Under the pieces are notes generated by a model, which worked only from the letters and a program-made list of their open reading frames with translations, did no database searches and was not told the origin of the DNA. This document shows, in pieces, positions 13,231-24,375 of a DNA stretch of 64,000 bases. Origin of the DNA: Gordionus sp. m RMFG-2023 (lineage: Eukaryota > Nematomorpha > Gordioida > Chordodea > Parachordodidae). How positions within the stretch are numbered: the stretch's first letter is position 1; each line of letters begins with the position of its first letter. A program made the translations under genes and the position numbers. The stretch covers positions 17,732,052-17,796,051 of the forward strand of contig NC_088776.1 of assembly GCF_954871325.1 (NCBI RefSeq), read 5' to 3'.

Positions 13231-16200
13231 CTATTATTGTAATGATTAATTGATAAGGAATTGATATAAATATCAAAGACCTGCAGAAGTACTTTCTTTC
13301 TTATCTCCCGGTTTGTAAAAAAAAAAATAGGGCTGTGCCGATCCACATATTTTTCACCGATCCGATCCGATATTGCTTCAAAACCGATCAGATATTGATC
13401 CGATTACTGATTTTTAATCACCCCCGTTTGAACCAAATGTAATTAAGAAATCAATATTTTTTATGTAAAAAATCGAATTATGAATTTAATTTAATTTTTT
13501 TATTTCACAATTAAGACTATAATAAAAAAATATATATTTAATAATATATCCATTTTATGTTGGTTGTAATATTTAATATATAAAATTATAATATTAGATT
13601 TTTTTTAATAAATATGAGGGCCTCCAGATTTTCTAGGAATAAGCTTCTACGATATGGACTATCTATATCTCCTGCCGTACTAAAGGCAGACAGATGATTC
13701 CGCAGATAACGCATTTTGCAAAATTATCTTTGTCTTTTGTAAAATATTTCCATAATTCAGATACCATATTTAAAAAAATTCTTTTATTTAAAGTATAAAT
13801 AAAAAAATTGGCGTTATTTAAAAAGATTTAAAATAAATAAAACTTTGGGTGTTCCTTTCTATTTTTAGAAAAAAAAACTTTTAAAATACTATAAATCTAT
13901 TTTAAAAAAGAAATAAAATTTAAAAAAATTATTTAGAAAATATTATAATAATATAAAATAAATATACATAACATAAAATAAAATAATAAAAACAGAAAAG
14001 AAAAAAGAAAAAAGATCGGATCAGTTTTTTACAGGTATCGGCCCGATCCGATATTTAATATCGGCACAGCCCTAAAAAAATCATCGGGCTGGGTATTTTT
14101 CAAGAAAAATATTTTAGGCTCTTTATTTAAAAAATAAAGGATTAGGTATAAAAAATTTTATGACCCGGCCCGGGGTATAAAAAAAGTTTACGACACGGGT
14201 TTATGAAAAATTTCGGTTTGGGGTTTAAAAAAGTATGCCTGTTTGGCATTTAATGGTTCGTTTTTCAGCTAGTATGAAATTATTTAATATCTAATAACAA
14301 GGGTTGTGTATTTGACCAGTCAAATACGATTCGGTCAATTGACCGGTCATATGGTAAAAACAATATAAATTTTATTTTGTCTATAATAGTAAAATGAATC
14401 TATAATATTAATTTTATACTATTTCTAAAAATTCACATTCAATAACTAATGTTTCGCTCTCTGTGGCAGAGTTTTGTTTTGGTTCATATTCAATGTTATC
14501 ATTTTCTTTAATATTTTTTAATCAATTTTCCCGTTGTCGAGCTTAAAACGATTTCTATTTTGGTAGGAATATTAATCCAAATAAACTCTTTCTGAAGAAG
14601 AACTAGGAATTGCTAGTAAAATGTCAGTGCTATTAATGGAAATGGTGAGCAAAGCCCATTCCACTAACTTGAGGCCGGAATCTGATTTTTTCTCTTGGAA
14701 GTCACTGATTTCCACATAATTTGTTATTAAACATGCAAGTTTTACTTCTGAAATTTATAATATCACTTGAAATATTTTGATCATCACCACCTTATAAAAT
14801 GTCTAATTCTTATATTATATTACATACTTCATAATTCGCTACTAGTAAGATGCTCCCTCTTGATATTGATCACCCATTAAATAAGCAGCATTGTGATCAC
14901 ATGCATTTATGTCGTTTATTCCTTTTCCAAACATATTTTTAATATTTTTTTAGAATATTTGACCAGATCAAATACTCCTACGGTCAATTGATTGAATTTG
15001 ACCCAATAACTTTTAAAACAATCTTCTCTATTCTAAATGATAAATGTAGTTTAATACCGAAAAAGGTAGTGAAATAACTAGATGTGTATAAAATTATTCC
15101 ATTTTAATGCAATATGAACGAATTTATTGTTATTGGTAAACATTTATTACGAACATCTAAGATTGGGTTATATGATATATTATATTTAAAAAATGCATAT
15201 TATATTGTGTAAAATAAAATAATAAGATAAAAAATTTTTTGTAAATTATAACAAATGCAACCAGTATTTCATTTAATGACAAAAATCGCGAAACTTATGT
15301 TCAAGATAAAAAAAAAATCTTTTACATATCGTGAAGATAGAGAAGCATATCAACCTTCTCAGGTTTAAGATTACTTCTTATCTCTTCAAGAAACCCACCA
15401 GTTGTGGAAAAATTCTACACATAGCATGAGCTGCCGGATGGCCATAACCCTTTTCGCCAGTTTTATCCAAACTGGGCTGTGATCAGAGTTGGGCAGGACC
15501 GCGAATACTTGTATCTAAAATACAAGATAAAGATCCTTTTGTATCTTGTACTCAGTATCTTATTGACATTTTTAATAAGATACTAGTATCTGTATCTAAG
15601 ATCCTTTATTTTGAAAAGAATCTTGTATCTTTTTCATTTTCTTTAAAAAGATACAGATACAGATTCTTTTTAATATTAATGTTTAAAACATTTACATATC
15701 ACACAATGAAACTTTCTTTTCTTCGTGAAATCTTGTATTATTTTCTTTATTTTTTCCTGCTATATTTTTAATATATTGATAACCAAAATTAGTTGGAAAT
15801 TTTACAGATCACACAGATAGATAGATTAAAAATAACAACACCAAAACTAAATAAGTAAAGGTTATATTTTATATGTAATATTTTTTAATTTGTAGAATGT
15901 TTAACATTTATAGTAGTGAAGATGAAATTATGGAGATAGGTTCTCCTGAATCCAATCCGAATCTTAAAATTCTAGATGGAAAATTTTATAATGTAATTCA
16001 TGTGAAAAAGGACAAGGTACAAGCCGAATGTCAAAATTGCACAAGTAAAAAAGTTATTAAAGGTTGAACAAACTCCTCTACAAACTTTGTTAAACATATT
16101 AAAGCAGGGTTGGCAAATTTTAAGTGATATAATTAATTTCAGAAGCAAAATCAGCATGTTTAATAGCAAATTATGTGGAAAACAGTAATTTCCATAAAAA

Positions 16201-19200
16201 ACAATCAATTCCGACCTCAAGTTAATAGATAAAACTTTGCCATCATGCCCATTAAGAGACTGACAATTCCTAGTTCTTCTAAAGAAATAGGTCGATTTGT
16301 GTTAAAATTCTTTTGAAAATAGAAATCAAAAGATCTCGACATCAGGGAAATTGATTAAAAAATATTAAAGAAAATGATAATATTGAATATGAGTCAGAAC
16401 AAGACTCTGCCACAGAGAGCTAAACGTTAGTTATTGAATGACAATGAATTTAAAAAATTAATATTATAGATTCATTTTATTATTATATTTAAAATAAAGT
16501 TAATATTGACTTAAAAAAACATATATTTGAATTTGACCGTATTTGACCTGTCAAATATCGGTCAATTGACCGAAACGTATTTCACCGGTCAAATGCACAA
16601 CCCTGTATTAAATTATAGTATACATTTTTATTTTATAATTATTAACATAATAATACCTATAGTTAAGTCCCTTTTAGATAATTGTTATTAAAAACTTTTA
16701 TAAAAGATGGTTGATTATCAAATTAAAATCATTTTGGATATAGTAAATTGATATCGGCCGATTACCGATCCGATATCATATCTAATTTGTATTCTGTTAA
16801 GAAACCAATGGTTTTAATTTTTAACATCATTTAACTATACCATAATTTATGTCATTTAAATATATTATAATGATCAGTTATAGTTTATATTAAATTCAAT
16901 TGCAATTCTAAAAGTATATAAAATATTTTTATTGTTAAATCACTTTTATATAATAAGTAATAACATTAATCTATATACATATTAAGTAATACACAATTAT
17001 ATTATGAAATTTGAAATAAATATTTAAAATAATATTTAACATTAATTTAGCGAAGATTTATTTTTAGAAATACCAATATTTCCAATTTATCAGAGGTCAG
17101 CTTGCAGCGATAGTAACTGTCAATATCACCAGCTTCACTAAAAACAGATTTTGAAAAGATTATCGCACACTTTTATAAACAGAATGCGCAAAAAAATAAC
17201 AATATGGTAGAATGTTTATTAATTAAATATTATTATTAAAAAAATTTACATAAAAATAAATTTCGATTTTATTTATAAAAATAAATGATTTTAGATATAA
17301 CTATTTTTTTAAATTTTATAACATTTTATTGTTAAAGAAGCCATTTTTATATCGGATCAAATTTTATAATATTGACCGATAATTGATATTTTAAAATAGG
17401 TGAAATATTGGCCCGATCCGATTTGATAAAAAATATCGGCACATCCCTAATATATTTTATATTTAATTATTTTAACAAGTTCTTATTAGAGGAAATATAA
17501 GCTACAATTGATATATAATATTAGATAATTTTAAAAGGCTCTTAATAAAATAATTATAAAATAAGGTAGAATTTAACTTTATTAGTTACTTTTATTTATT
17601 TATGATATAAGTAAAATTATATTACAATATTAATCAACAAAATTTAATCAATTTAAAATGTATTAAAGAAAATTGTTATGTATTTAATAATTAAATAATA
17701 TAATGTTGTACATTATTTTCATATTTTTTATATATAATTAATGATTTTGCAAGAAATATATTAAAAATATTTGAAAAGAGATTTAAGTGATATTTATATA
17801 TATGATATTACAAATGCAAGAATTGATAAATCATACTAGAAAATAAAACTAATTTAAAAAATACATAAATATCACAAACAAGTAATGATAAATACTTATT
17901 AAAGATAATGAATAAAAAAAAACTAGTATTATTTTTTTTAGAGATGCCATTTAGCCATATACTCCGAAGATAAGTATATTTAAAACACAGAAAATAACCT
18001 GCAAATTCTAATAAATCATTTGATTTAATTTTTTTTCTTATTTGCACATTTTCAACTCCCATTAAATATACTACTCTCCCTTCCCTATCCTATTAATGGA
18101 CAAAAATTAATATTAAAATCCCTGGTTATTATAATTAATTCATCAATAAATATTTTATTAATTATTGCAAATATTCATTCTTATATGTGTATGCTATGTT
18201 CTTCACAAATATATAATAAAAACTGTATTTTATGAACTATTCTAATTTAATTGGTAATTATAATTTAAATTGTATTTAAGATACTCTAATTTAGTAAAAG
18301 ATACAATTATCTTTTATCTTTTTGATATTTTGAAAAAGATACTAGTATCTGTATCTAAGATTCCTTTTTTTATAAAGAATCTGTATCTGTATCTAGATTC
18401 TTTTTTTAGAGGACCTGCCCAACTCTAGCTGTGATGACCCGACCACCACTCTAAAGGTCATCAACCTTAAAATGTTTCTTCTAGTTTTATAGTTAAATAT
18501 TTGTTATATTCATCATCTGGTAATAATATATTTTCGGAATTACCATCGTCCCATTTGTCGGTCGTAAAAGGAGTGAGTTTAATTCATCACACTATCTATA
18601 CGACTCGTCAATCTATTTTACTTATTTTAGGTTCCTCTTAAAATTTGATATAATTTCTTACATTTGAGATGTTTCTGGCAACATGGGTAATTGTCTGAGT
18701 TTAGGTAAGAGAAAAGATAGATTTTATTTGATATTTATAATAGTAGAGATTTAAAATATTCGACCCAGCCCGGATTTTATAAGTTTTGGAGCGCCGGATG
18801 TATAGAAATATTTATTTTGGCCCAGCTTAGGATTTTTTTAAAAAATAATTATTACTAAGTTATAATTTACTTTAATTATGCTTTATTTTAAGAAGAAACT
18901 AATCTCAAATCATCGAAAGAAAAACTAAATTAAATCATCTAAATATAATTGTAGTCTTGATTCGTTATTTGTTCATATATATCCAAAAACCAATCTATAT
19001 TAATATAAAATGTTGCTTAGTACTCATAAAATAACAAAATCCAAAGTATCAAATTACTTTATAAAATCAATCAATATAAAAATGTTAATAAGAAATAATA
19101 ACTCAATTTAAATTTGCTATTTAAATAAATTTTTGTTTTAATTTGATTATCTCAAATTTTTACCACCCAGCCCTAGGCCCAGTTTTAGTCCAAGACTGCA

Positions 19201-22200
19201 GGTCTGATAAATATATATATATATATAATTGAAATAAAACTTGTGAATAATGTTCCCTAATTTGTCTAAGCAGTCAATGATCTGCGATGCTTCACGATAA
19301 AATTGAGATTCAAATTCGTAGAAATCGAATTTTACTCCTAGTTTCTTTGTAATTTTATAAAATAGTAATTTAACAAAATATTAATGAATATATTGTAATC
19401 TGTCCATCTTTATAAACCCAAAAATTCTAGCAATGAAAATGATTTTGAGCAAAAATTTTCCCTCCAGTTGCAGTATTAAAAAGCGCCTTTTGCGTAAAGG
19501 GCTTGATGTCTAATCCGAATGGTTAAACCCATTTTTATGATGATAACCAAAAAAACCCCTTTTTAATTTATCCTTTCAAAAAAATACAGCATACATAATT
19601 TCTTTCTATTCAATGGCTCCTAGATTTTATCTTTTCATTAGAAATAAGTATAAGATTTGCATTCGCAAAAAATATAGTGTACCTTTTTAAATTTTGCGCC
19701 AATTAAAAATGTCTTTTTTTGGTTCAATAAACGATTTTCATCAGTATTTTGTATATTATAGGTACTTTTTTTAAAAATTAAGGTAAGATATAAAATTCCC
19801 AAGTTGTTGTTCTAGCATTTGTGACATGCGTATTTTTAATAACTTATATTTATATTCTCTCCTTATAGTCTAAATTGACTTCATCAAGATTGCCTTAAAA
19901 AAAGAATTTTTAGAGCTAGGGAAATTCGTTTGCGCCAGATCAAAAGAACAAAAAAAAAGATTTACTACCTAAAATAATGATTAAGCTTAGATAACAACAG
20001 GATAACTTCCCTATTTCTTGGCTCGCTGGAGGAAGCTAATGATGACGATATTAAAATTAAAAGCTCATTTATATATGAGTGAATTTAGATAAGGACAATT
20101 TAGTCATGTTAAGCAAAGTTTGCAGTCAAAAACCTAAGGTATGGCTCAACTTTGAAAAAAGATTTAAAAAAAATTACAACAGCACCTCATAGTTTAGTGG
20201 ATTTATTTCAGCATAAACAAGATTGAGATGAAGGTGGAATTTGTGAATCATATACCTTACCTTATCTTTTTTTATTTATACATTTTACAATTATATGGAG
20301 AGTATACTTTTTAGGTGTTTTTTTAATCCCATATTTACTAAGTCCATGAGTGTTGGAGTAAAGCAATGTGATTTTTAACTCTACCATCAATTGTTTTTTT
20401 TTAAAATAACCACCCCTCCCACCTATAATTTAAAAAAAATTAACTATAAGCCGCCCATTTCTTTAAAAATTATGTTCCAAAGAACCCAAATATTAAGATT
20501 GGTTGCTTGGCCCTTTATATTTTTTTTAAATATACTTTCACTTAAACTTATGAAAAAAAAATTTTTTTAATATAAGCCCGTTTACTTATTTTGCCCGAAA
20601 TATATTTTAAATTTATCTACAAACCTGGTGGTCAAAAAATATTCCTAATCCACCTTCTAGCTCAATGTTTAAACTTTTTAACATGCTCATTGCATCTAAA
20701 GAGAACTATCAGACATTTTTAAAAAATTGAATAAGATAAGAATTTGATATGCCTAAACTTAATAAAATTATTTACATAAATATTTATTTAATTTTTTTAG
20801 TATTCCCAATGTTTTTTTATACTTATTATATCTTATTTATATTAAAAGAAAACATTAATCATTTTTTTTAATTTAATGAATGATGCAATTCAAGTCATCA
20901 GGGCTGGGAAAAAAATTACAAATATCATTATATTAATTCTCTTGTAATCTTTCATTTTGAAATTGTGATAAAAAGCCTTTGTAACCATTATATTGGCTAA
21001 GGTAACATTTGTTTTGTTACTTTAAAAATAAAGGATTTTTTAAGATTTTTTAAAATAAAAATAATCTTTTAAATAAAATTTAATGATGTAAAATAACTTG
21101 CAAAATAACTTGCAAAATAACAAGGTTACTTTTTTAGATAAAAGGAATGCCATTTGTTACTTTTGACGAGTAACAGTAAGGCATGACTTTAAATATAGAA
21201 AAATATTTTTTGTTATATATTTATTTAAATAATTTAGACCGAATTTTTAATTCACATCAACCACTCAAAATCCGCTTATTTAATCAAAATTTAATAAGAG
21301 TAAGACCCATTTTTAATATATATATTAAAAGATAGAATCATGTAGTCAGAAAAAAAACTAATCTTTATTAGATTTAAACCCAGATCTATGCAATAAGTGA
21401 CGCTTTTAAAATATAATTTTTTTATATATTTACAAGCATATGTAGTATTGGCAATCCTAACCAAAAAAATATTATGCTGATTTGTAGATTGGCAACATCT
21501 AAAATAAGACTAAAAGTCCGTTATCATAATTTTATTGAATATAATTTTTATTGAATTTTATAAACACAAGAAAGCTGTGTTTAGTAATAATAAAATTTTG
21601 AAAATCAATTGCAAATAATTAATTATTACAAATAATATTTATATTATAATATATTATTTTTGTATAATTTTATTTTCACTATCTATGGATAAAAATTTTT
21701 TATAAATAATATGGTAATGAGTAATACATTATTTTTTTAAATAAAGGGTAATGTGTTTCTTTTTTTGCAATATAAGGAATGATGGTAATATATTACTTCC
21801 ATTTAAGGTAATGAAAAACTAATAAAAATGTATTAAATATTTAAGATAAACCTGATTGTATTAGTTAACTGATAACAATGAAACATAGAAAGAATGAATA
21901 GGATTTTCCCATTTTCTTTCTTTGTGGGGGATTTAGTGATCATTTTCTATTTTCCTGCAAACACTGAAAATATAATTATTTCCTCAGAAGACAATGAATT
22001 TTATGATTGTTATATATTTGGCAATTAAAACATTATCAATTTAACTTTCACTTTTATTACATATAATTTATTTCTAAGTTAGTCCCCAATATTTCATCAG
22101 TAAAAATGATATTTTTCCCCACAATTGGAGTTTAGAAAAAGTTCTAGTGATGTTGAAATTTAAATCTGGCATTTAATTCATCCATCATAGCTCAATACAT

Positions 22201-23650
22201 GATATAAATATCAAATCATCAAAAATATATTTATTTGCTACAATACAAATTTACTTTCTACCAGGGTGTTTATTTTAGTTCGTAAATTTAATTAATAGAC
22301 CAAACATGAGATGATTAAATAATGAAAATTAATCCTTTTATAAAAAAAGTTTTCATTTATTGCATTTTTCAATTTTTATTTTTAATTATATCACAAATAC
22401 TTTTATGACTGTCATATATTTTAAATAATGGTAATGTCACCATTAACCTTTTTTTGAGGATATTTTTCAGGGACCTGCAAAGGTACCATTTGCAAAGCTC
22501 GGCCCAGTTTTTTTTTCAAAAATTTACGTCCTGATTTGGGTTTTATATTTTAAGGCCCAGCCCAGCTTTTTTTTAAAACAAATTCCAGGCCCAGCCCAGG
22601 TTGGTTATATTTTAAAAAATTAAAATACAGTGCTGGACCTTAGATCCGGGCCTGCATGTCTCTGAAATTTTTCATTTGAAATGGTAGCCACTAATTTTTC
22701 AAATAACATGCCCTACCCTGTAAGTACTGATAAGTCATTTCTTCAGATTATAAAATATATTATTTAACACAGAGATGATATTATGTGCTAACCTTATAAA
22801 TATTCCTATATTCTTCCAAACTAATTTGAGTGATAATGTTTTTAAAATTATTCAAATCATCATTGCCTATTATATATGTTTAAACATATAAAAGAATATT
22901 TAAAACCAATTTCCATTTTACAAATTAAGTTTTGAGCAATATTTTTGATATTGTTATCAGATTCCATACATTTATTTATATATACATATGCCTTTAAAAA
23001 AATAATACAGATTATTGATATAAATAAACTTGCGATAAATCATTTATAGATATATATTTTAGATTTTTAAGATCTTTTTGAGCCTTCAATCCCAGAATTA
23101 ATAGGGCTTTATAAAAAATTTATTTTAATCTAATAACCAATAAATATAAACCTATTTGAAATCCCCAATCTCCTAAATAATTTACCCTTGTCAAATTATA
23201 ACCAAGCTTGTCATATCCATTTGCTAAAAAATTGCCTATTAGGGTTGATCTTAGGTGGCCAGCATGAAGTAATTTTGCAATATTCGGAGAACTGTTTAAC
23301 ATTGTAATAACATTTAAATTTATAGGTATATACCTATATTCAATTAATACTTTTTGATTAGTTGATTTTTGATATATATTTCCATTATTATGATTAATAT
23401 TGTAAAATAGTTGCTTAAAATATTAAATATATTTAGAAAAGTATTAAATCTTTAAAGTATTAATAAAATATATAGCATTTATAAAACAAGGGCAATTTTA
23501 TTTTACTTTTGTCAATTGGTTTATATTTTTATCTGGTGATGCTAATATATCAAATCTTTTAATATTATTTTCCTATAAATAAGTCAAAAACTATGTTAAT
23601 CCTTTAAGAACCTTTATTGGGAAATATTTTTTTAAAAAATTTATTTTCAT
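11472..23650 (-). CDS. RARS2: Mitochondrial-type arginyl-tRNA synthetase, 14 exons
   Basis: Class I synthetase that charges tRNA-Arg with arginine; by family, the organellar form. Exons, 5' to 3': 23650-23612, 23572-23507, 23413-23334, 23291-23152, 23106-23030, 22991-22907, 22866-22793, 19344-19241, 13230-13147, 13030-12970, 12919-12843, 12771-12647, 12294-12117, 11868-11472. All junctions are GT-AG and all phases agree: 1587 nt, 528 codons plus TGA, slightly shorter than human RARS2. Landmarks: SSPNIAK then HAGH (HIGH box, residues 71-74), NYLGDWG (99-105), [12 protein letters not shown] (about 238-249), GMQSRKG (307-313, where RARS2 has GMKTRRG), [10 protein letters not shown] (387-396), and a C-terminal DALR-type anticodon-binding domain ending GIKPLNKM. 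No break is seen in the catalytic or anticodon-binding parts. The first two exons and the second intron are the least certain, and a targeting peptide could not be placed. Confidence 0.9.
12045..12075. repeat. Poly-C run inside an intron
   Basis: A run of about ten C residues lies in the last intron of the synthetase gene. It is one of many G or C homopolymers in this otherwise AT-rich window. Confidence 0.6.
13328..14074 (-). mobile_element. hAT relic with TAGGGCTGTGCCGAT ends
   Basis: Perfect terminal inverted repeats TAGGGCTGTGCCGAT are followed on both sides by repeated CCGATCCGAT subterminal motifs. The flanks are A-rich (A8 on the left, A7T on the right), consistent with an 8-bp duplication. 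Minus-strand codons around 13610-13720 read like a hAT dimerisation domain ([16 protein letters not shown], then LENLEAL). The element lies in the 6-kb intron of the synthetase, about 100 bases from exon 9. It is non-autonomous now, with only the C-terminal transposase piece surviving. Confidence 0.8.
14298..15022 (-). mobile_element. hAT-type element, GGGTTGTGCATTTGACC family (copy A)
   Basis: The left end CAAGGGTTGTGTATTTGACC matches the right end of copy B (16105-16605), inverted. The subterminal region has repeated GGTCAATTGACCGGTCA-type motifs at both sides. The core shares transposase-derived sequence with copies B and C in opposite orientation (for example near 14700 and 14560). The right border is approximate and no duplication was found. 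It lies in the synthetase intron. Confidence 0.6.
16105..16605 (+). mobile_element. hAT-type element, GGGTTGTGCATTTGACC family (copy B)
   Basis: Starts CAGGGTTGGCAAATT and ends GTCAAATGCACAACCCTG. Flanks TATTAAAG (16097-16104) and TATTAAAT (16606-16613) agree at seven of eight bases. It interrupts the BED-finger region of the hAT at 15484-18427, so it is the younger of the two. The interior is short transposase-derived sequence with no usable frame. Confidence 0.8.
16741..17449 (-). mobile_element. hAT relic with GGGATGTGCCGAT end
   Basis: The right end reads ATATCGGCACATCCCTA, and the left side has CCGATTACCGATCCGATAT, as in the element at 13328-14074. Minus-strand codons near 17070-17170 give [16 protein letters not shown], a hAT dimerisation signature. 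No target duplication is visible. It is nested in the hAT at 15484-18427. Confidence 0.65.
18763..19206. mobile_element. Degenerate hAT-type MITE next to synthetase exon 8
   Basis: A CGACCCAGCCCGG-type left side and a GACTGCAGGTCTG right end, with CCCAGCCC patches around an AT-rich core, match the CCCGG-rich MITE style. No target duplication was found and the left border is uncertain. Confidence 0.5.
19241..19344 (-). CDS. RARS2: Synthetase exon 8, isolated between two long introns
   Basis: A 104-nt exon encodes [16 protein letters not shown] and onward to GNIIHK, matching the RARS2 segment KRLGVYFDEYSGESFY. It accepts phase 0 from exon 7 (NIYK joins KLG) and ends in phase 2, so that AA plus G from exon 9 makes the lysine of IIHKDNAKV. 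It lies 3.4 kb from exon 7 and 6.0 kb from exon 9. A MITE end (19206) sits only about 35 bases beyond its donor side. Confidence 0.85.
19345..22467. other. Long synthetase intron 7, mostly unassigned
   Basis: This 3.4-kb intron contains AT-rich sequence. A candidate hAT-type end (CAGGGCTGGG) sits near 20900, followed by repeated GTTAC/GTAAC motifs (about 20990-21170 and 21710-21830) that look like a decayed inverted-repeat element. The stretch at 19860-20270 is less AT-rich but gives no recognisable protein. Confidence 0.4.
22468..22664. mobile_element. hAT-type MITE, CAGGGACCTGC ends
   Basis: A 197-bp element starts CAGGGACCTGCAAAGG and ends CCTGCATGTCTCTG. Near-matching 8-bp flanks are ATATTTTT (22460-22467) and AAATTTTT (22665-22672). 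It has GGCCCAG-rich subterminal parts and no frame. It lies in synthetase intron 7, about 130 bases from exon 7. Confidence 0.75.
22793..23650 (-). CDS. RARS2: Synthetase 5' exon cluster (exons 1-7) with micro-introns
   Basis: Seven exons of 39-140 nt encode the N-terminal part and the catalytic core start. They include the HIGH-box exon 23291-23152 and the exon ending LEEYRNIYK (22866-22793). Intron lengths from the junctions are 39, 93, 42, 45, 38 and 40 nt. Reading straight through the 42-nt intron (23292-23333) would destroy the invariant KVLIEYSSPNIAK stretch, while splicing restores it exactly. The same holds for the 45-nt intron, which restores DWGFQIALL. The start Met at 23650-23648 was chosen as the in-frame ATG before exon 1's donor. 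The frame stays open a little further upstream after a possible acceptor near 23730, so an extra 5' exon is possible. Confidence 0.85.
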
Positions 23651-23759
23651 ATAATAATTTTGAACAGCAGGGATTAAATATAATAATAATGTAAATCGGC
23701 AAAATTTAAAATTCTGACCGATCTAAATATCGTAAGCTATAGCTAAAATCATAAACTGA

Positions 23760-24356
23760 CATCCTGTCACTTATCATATTTGACAGAATATATATCATAA
23801 GCTACGAATGGTTGAAAGCAATCCCCAGTTCCAATCTTCACCTCTTCGTGACGGGCAAACAGCTACGTATATCCATATCACTTCGCCTTGAATGTAATGC
23901 TGTAGTTCCCTCCATTTGCATCGATTGTGGCCACCCATTGAATCGAAAGCTCACCATCCCTTTCACTGCAAGTTCTCCCATGGACGTCAGCCTTGTCATA
24001 AATCTATCAACAAAATTTTTTCAGCTACCCTTAAAAAAATAAATATTCCATCCACCCACTAACCAATGGGCCTCTCAAATGAAAACCCCCCCTATGGTAT
24101 ACCCCTCATTCTCTGGACTAATGGTCTCCCGCTTATTTGGAACGATACTTTTGTCGATTTATAGCTAAGTCCAACTTTTCATTTTCTACCATTGAAAAGT
24201 CATAAATCTTTTAAAAAATATGCTGGCCTCACCAGCACTGTGTTCATACCAATCGTTACCAATACCCTACGGAAGTGTAGCCCTCAATTTCATAAAAAAA
24301 CACAGGAAAAAAAAGTCAGATCCCAGGGGACCCCAATGAAGGATTTTACCTTTGTC
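23760..24356 (-). other. Less AT-rich patch, possible unknown coding exon
   Basis: Base composition is visibly more balanced than in the surroundings. On the minus strand a frame across about 23870-24010 reads VDRFYDKADVHGR and then ELSIQWVATIDANGG, which looks protein-like, but it is not open throughout. The plus-strand open frame at 23812-24042 has no recognisable motif. It could be an exon or pseudogene upstream of the synthetase. I do not recognise the family. Confidence 0.3.
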
Positions 24357-24375
24357 AACAAATTTGGTTCCATGT

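Larger units (their letters stand above)
15484..18427 (+). mobile_element. hAT element with AGAGTTGGGCAGG ends and BED finger remnant
   Basis: Ends are CAGAGTTGGGCAGGACC and the inverted GGACCTGCCCAACTCTA. A perfect 8-bp duplication GCTGTGAT flanks both (15476-15483, 18428-18435). Subterminal repeats of 'gatacagatac' and 'agatacaagata' type occur at both ends. A plus-strand reading from about 15898 gives [20 protein letters not shown] and then a BED-type zinc finger (ECQNC...NFVKHIK). That frame is cut by a 501-bp insertion at 16105. A third relic at 16741-17449 lies further in. The 2.9 kb includes about 1.2 kb of these inserts. Confidence 0.85.
15322..18720 (-). pseudogene. Old hAT transposase relic, split by a younger hAT
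   Basis: Minus-strand sequence on either side of the 15484-18427 insertion reads as the end of a hAT transposase. Upstream (about 18440-18700) there is an acidic [13 protein letters not shown] stretch. Across the insertion there is [14 protein letters not shown]. At 15340-15395 there is [16 protein letters not shown] and then a stop, the usual hAT dimerisation-domain end. Several interruptions are present, so it is not functional. Terminal repeats were not found. It sits in the synthetase intron. Confidence 0.6.

Noticed and set aside
13281-13346. An additional synthetase exon immediately before exon 9
   Set aside because: The open frame continues upstream here, but exon 8 at 19241-19344 joins exon 9 in perfect phase and supplies the conserved residues.
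14298-16605. A single 2.3-kb element from the CAAGGGTTGTG end to the CACAACCCTG end
   Set aside because: The hAT at 15484-18427 with exact target duplications overlaps it; the two ends belong to separate copies (14298-15022 and 16105-16605).
20900-21850. A complete hAT element starting CAGGGCTGGG
   Set aside because: No matching right end or target duplication was found, so only a candidate end is noted within the intron description.
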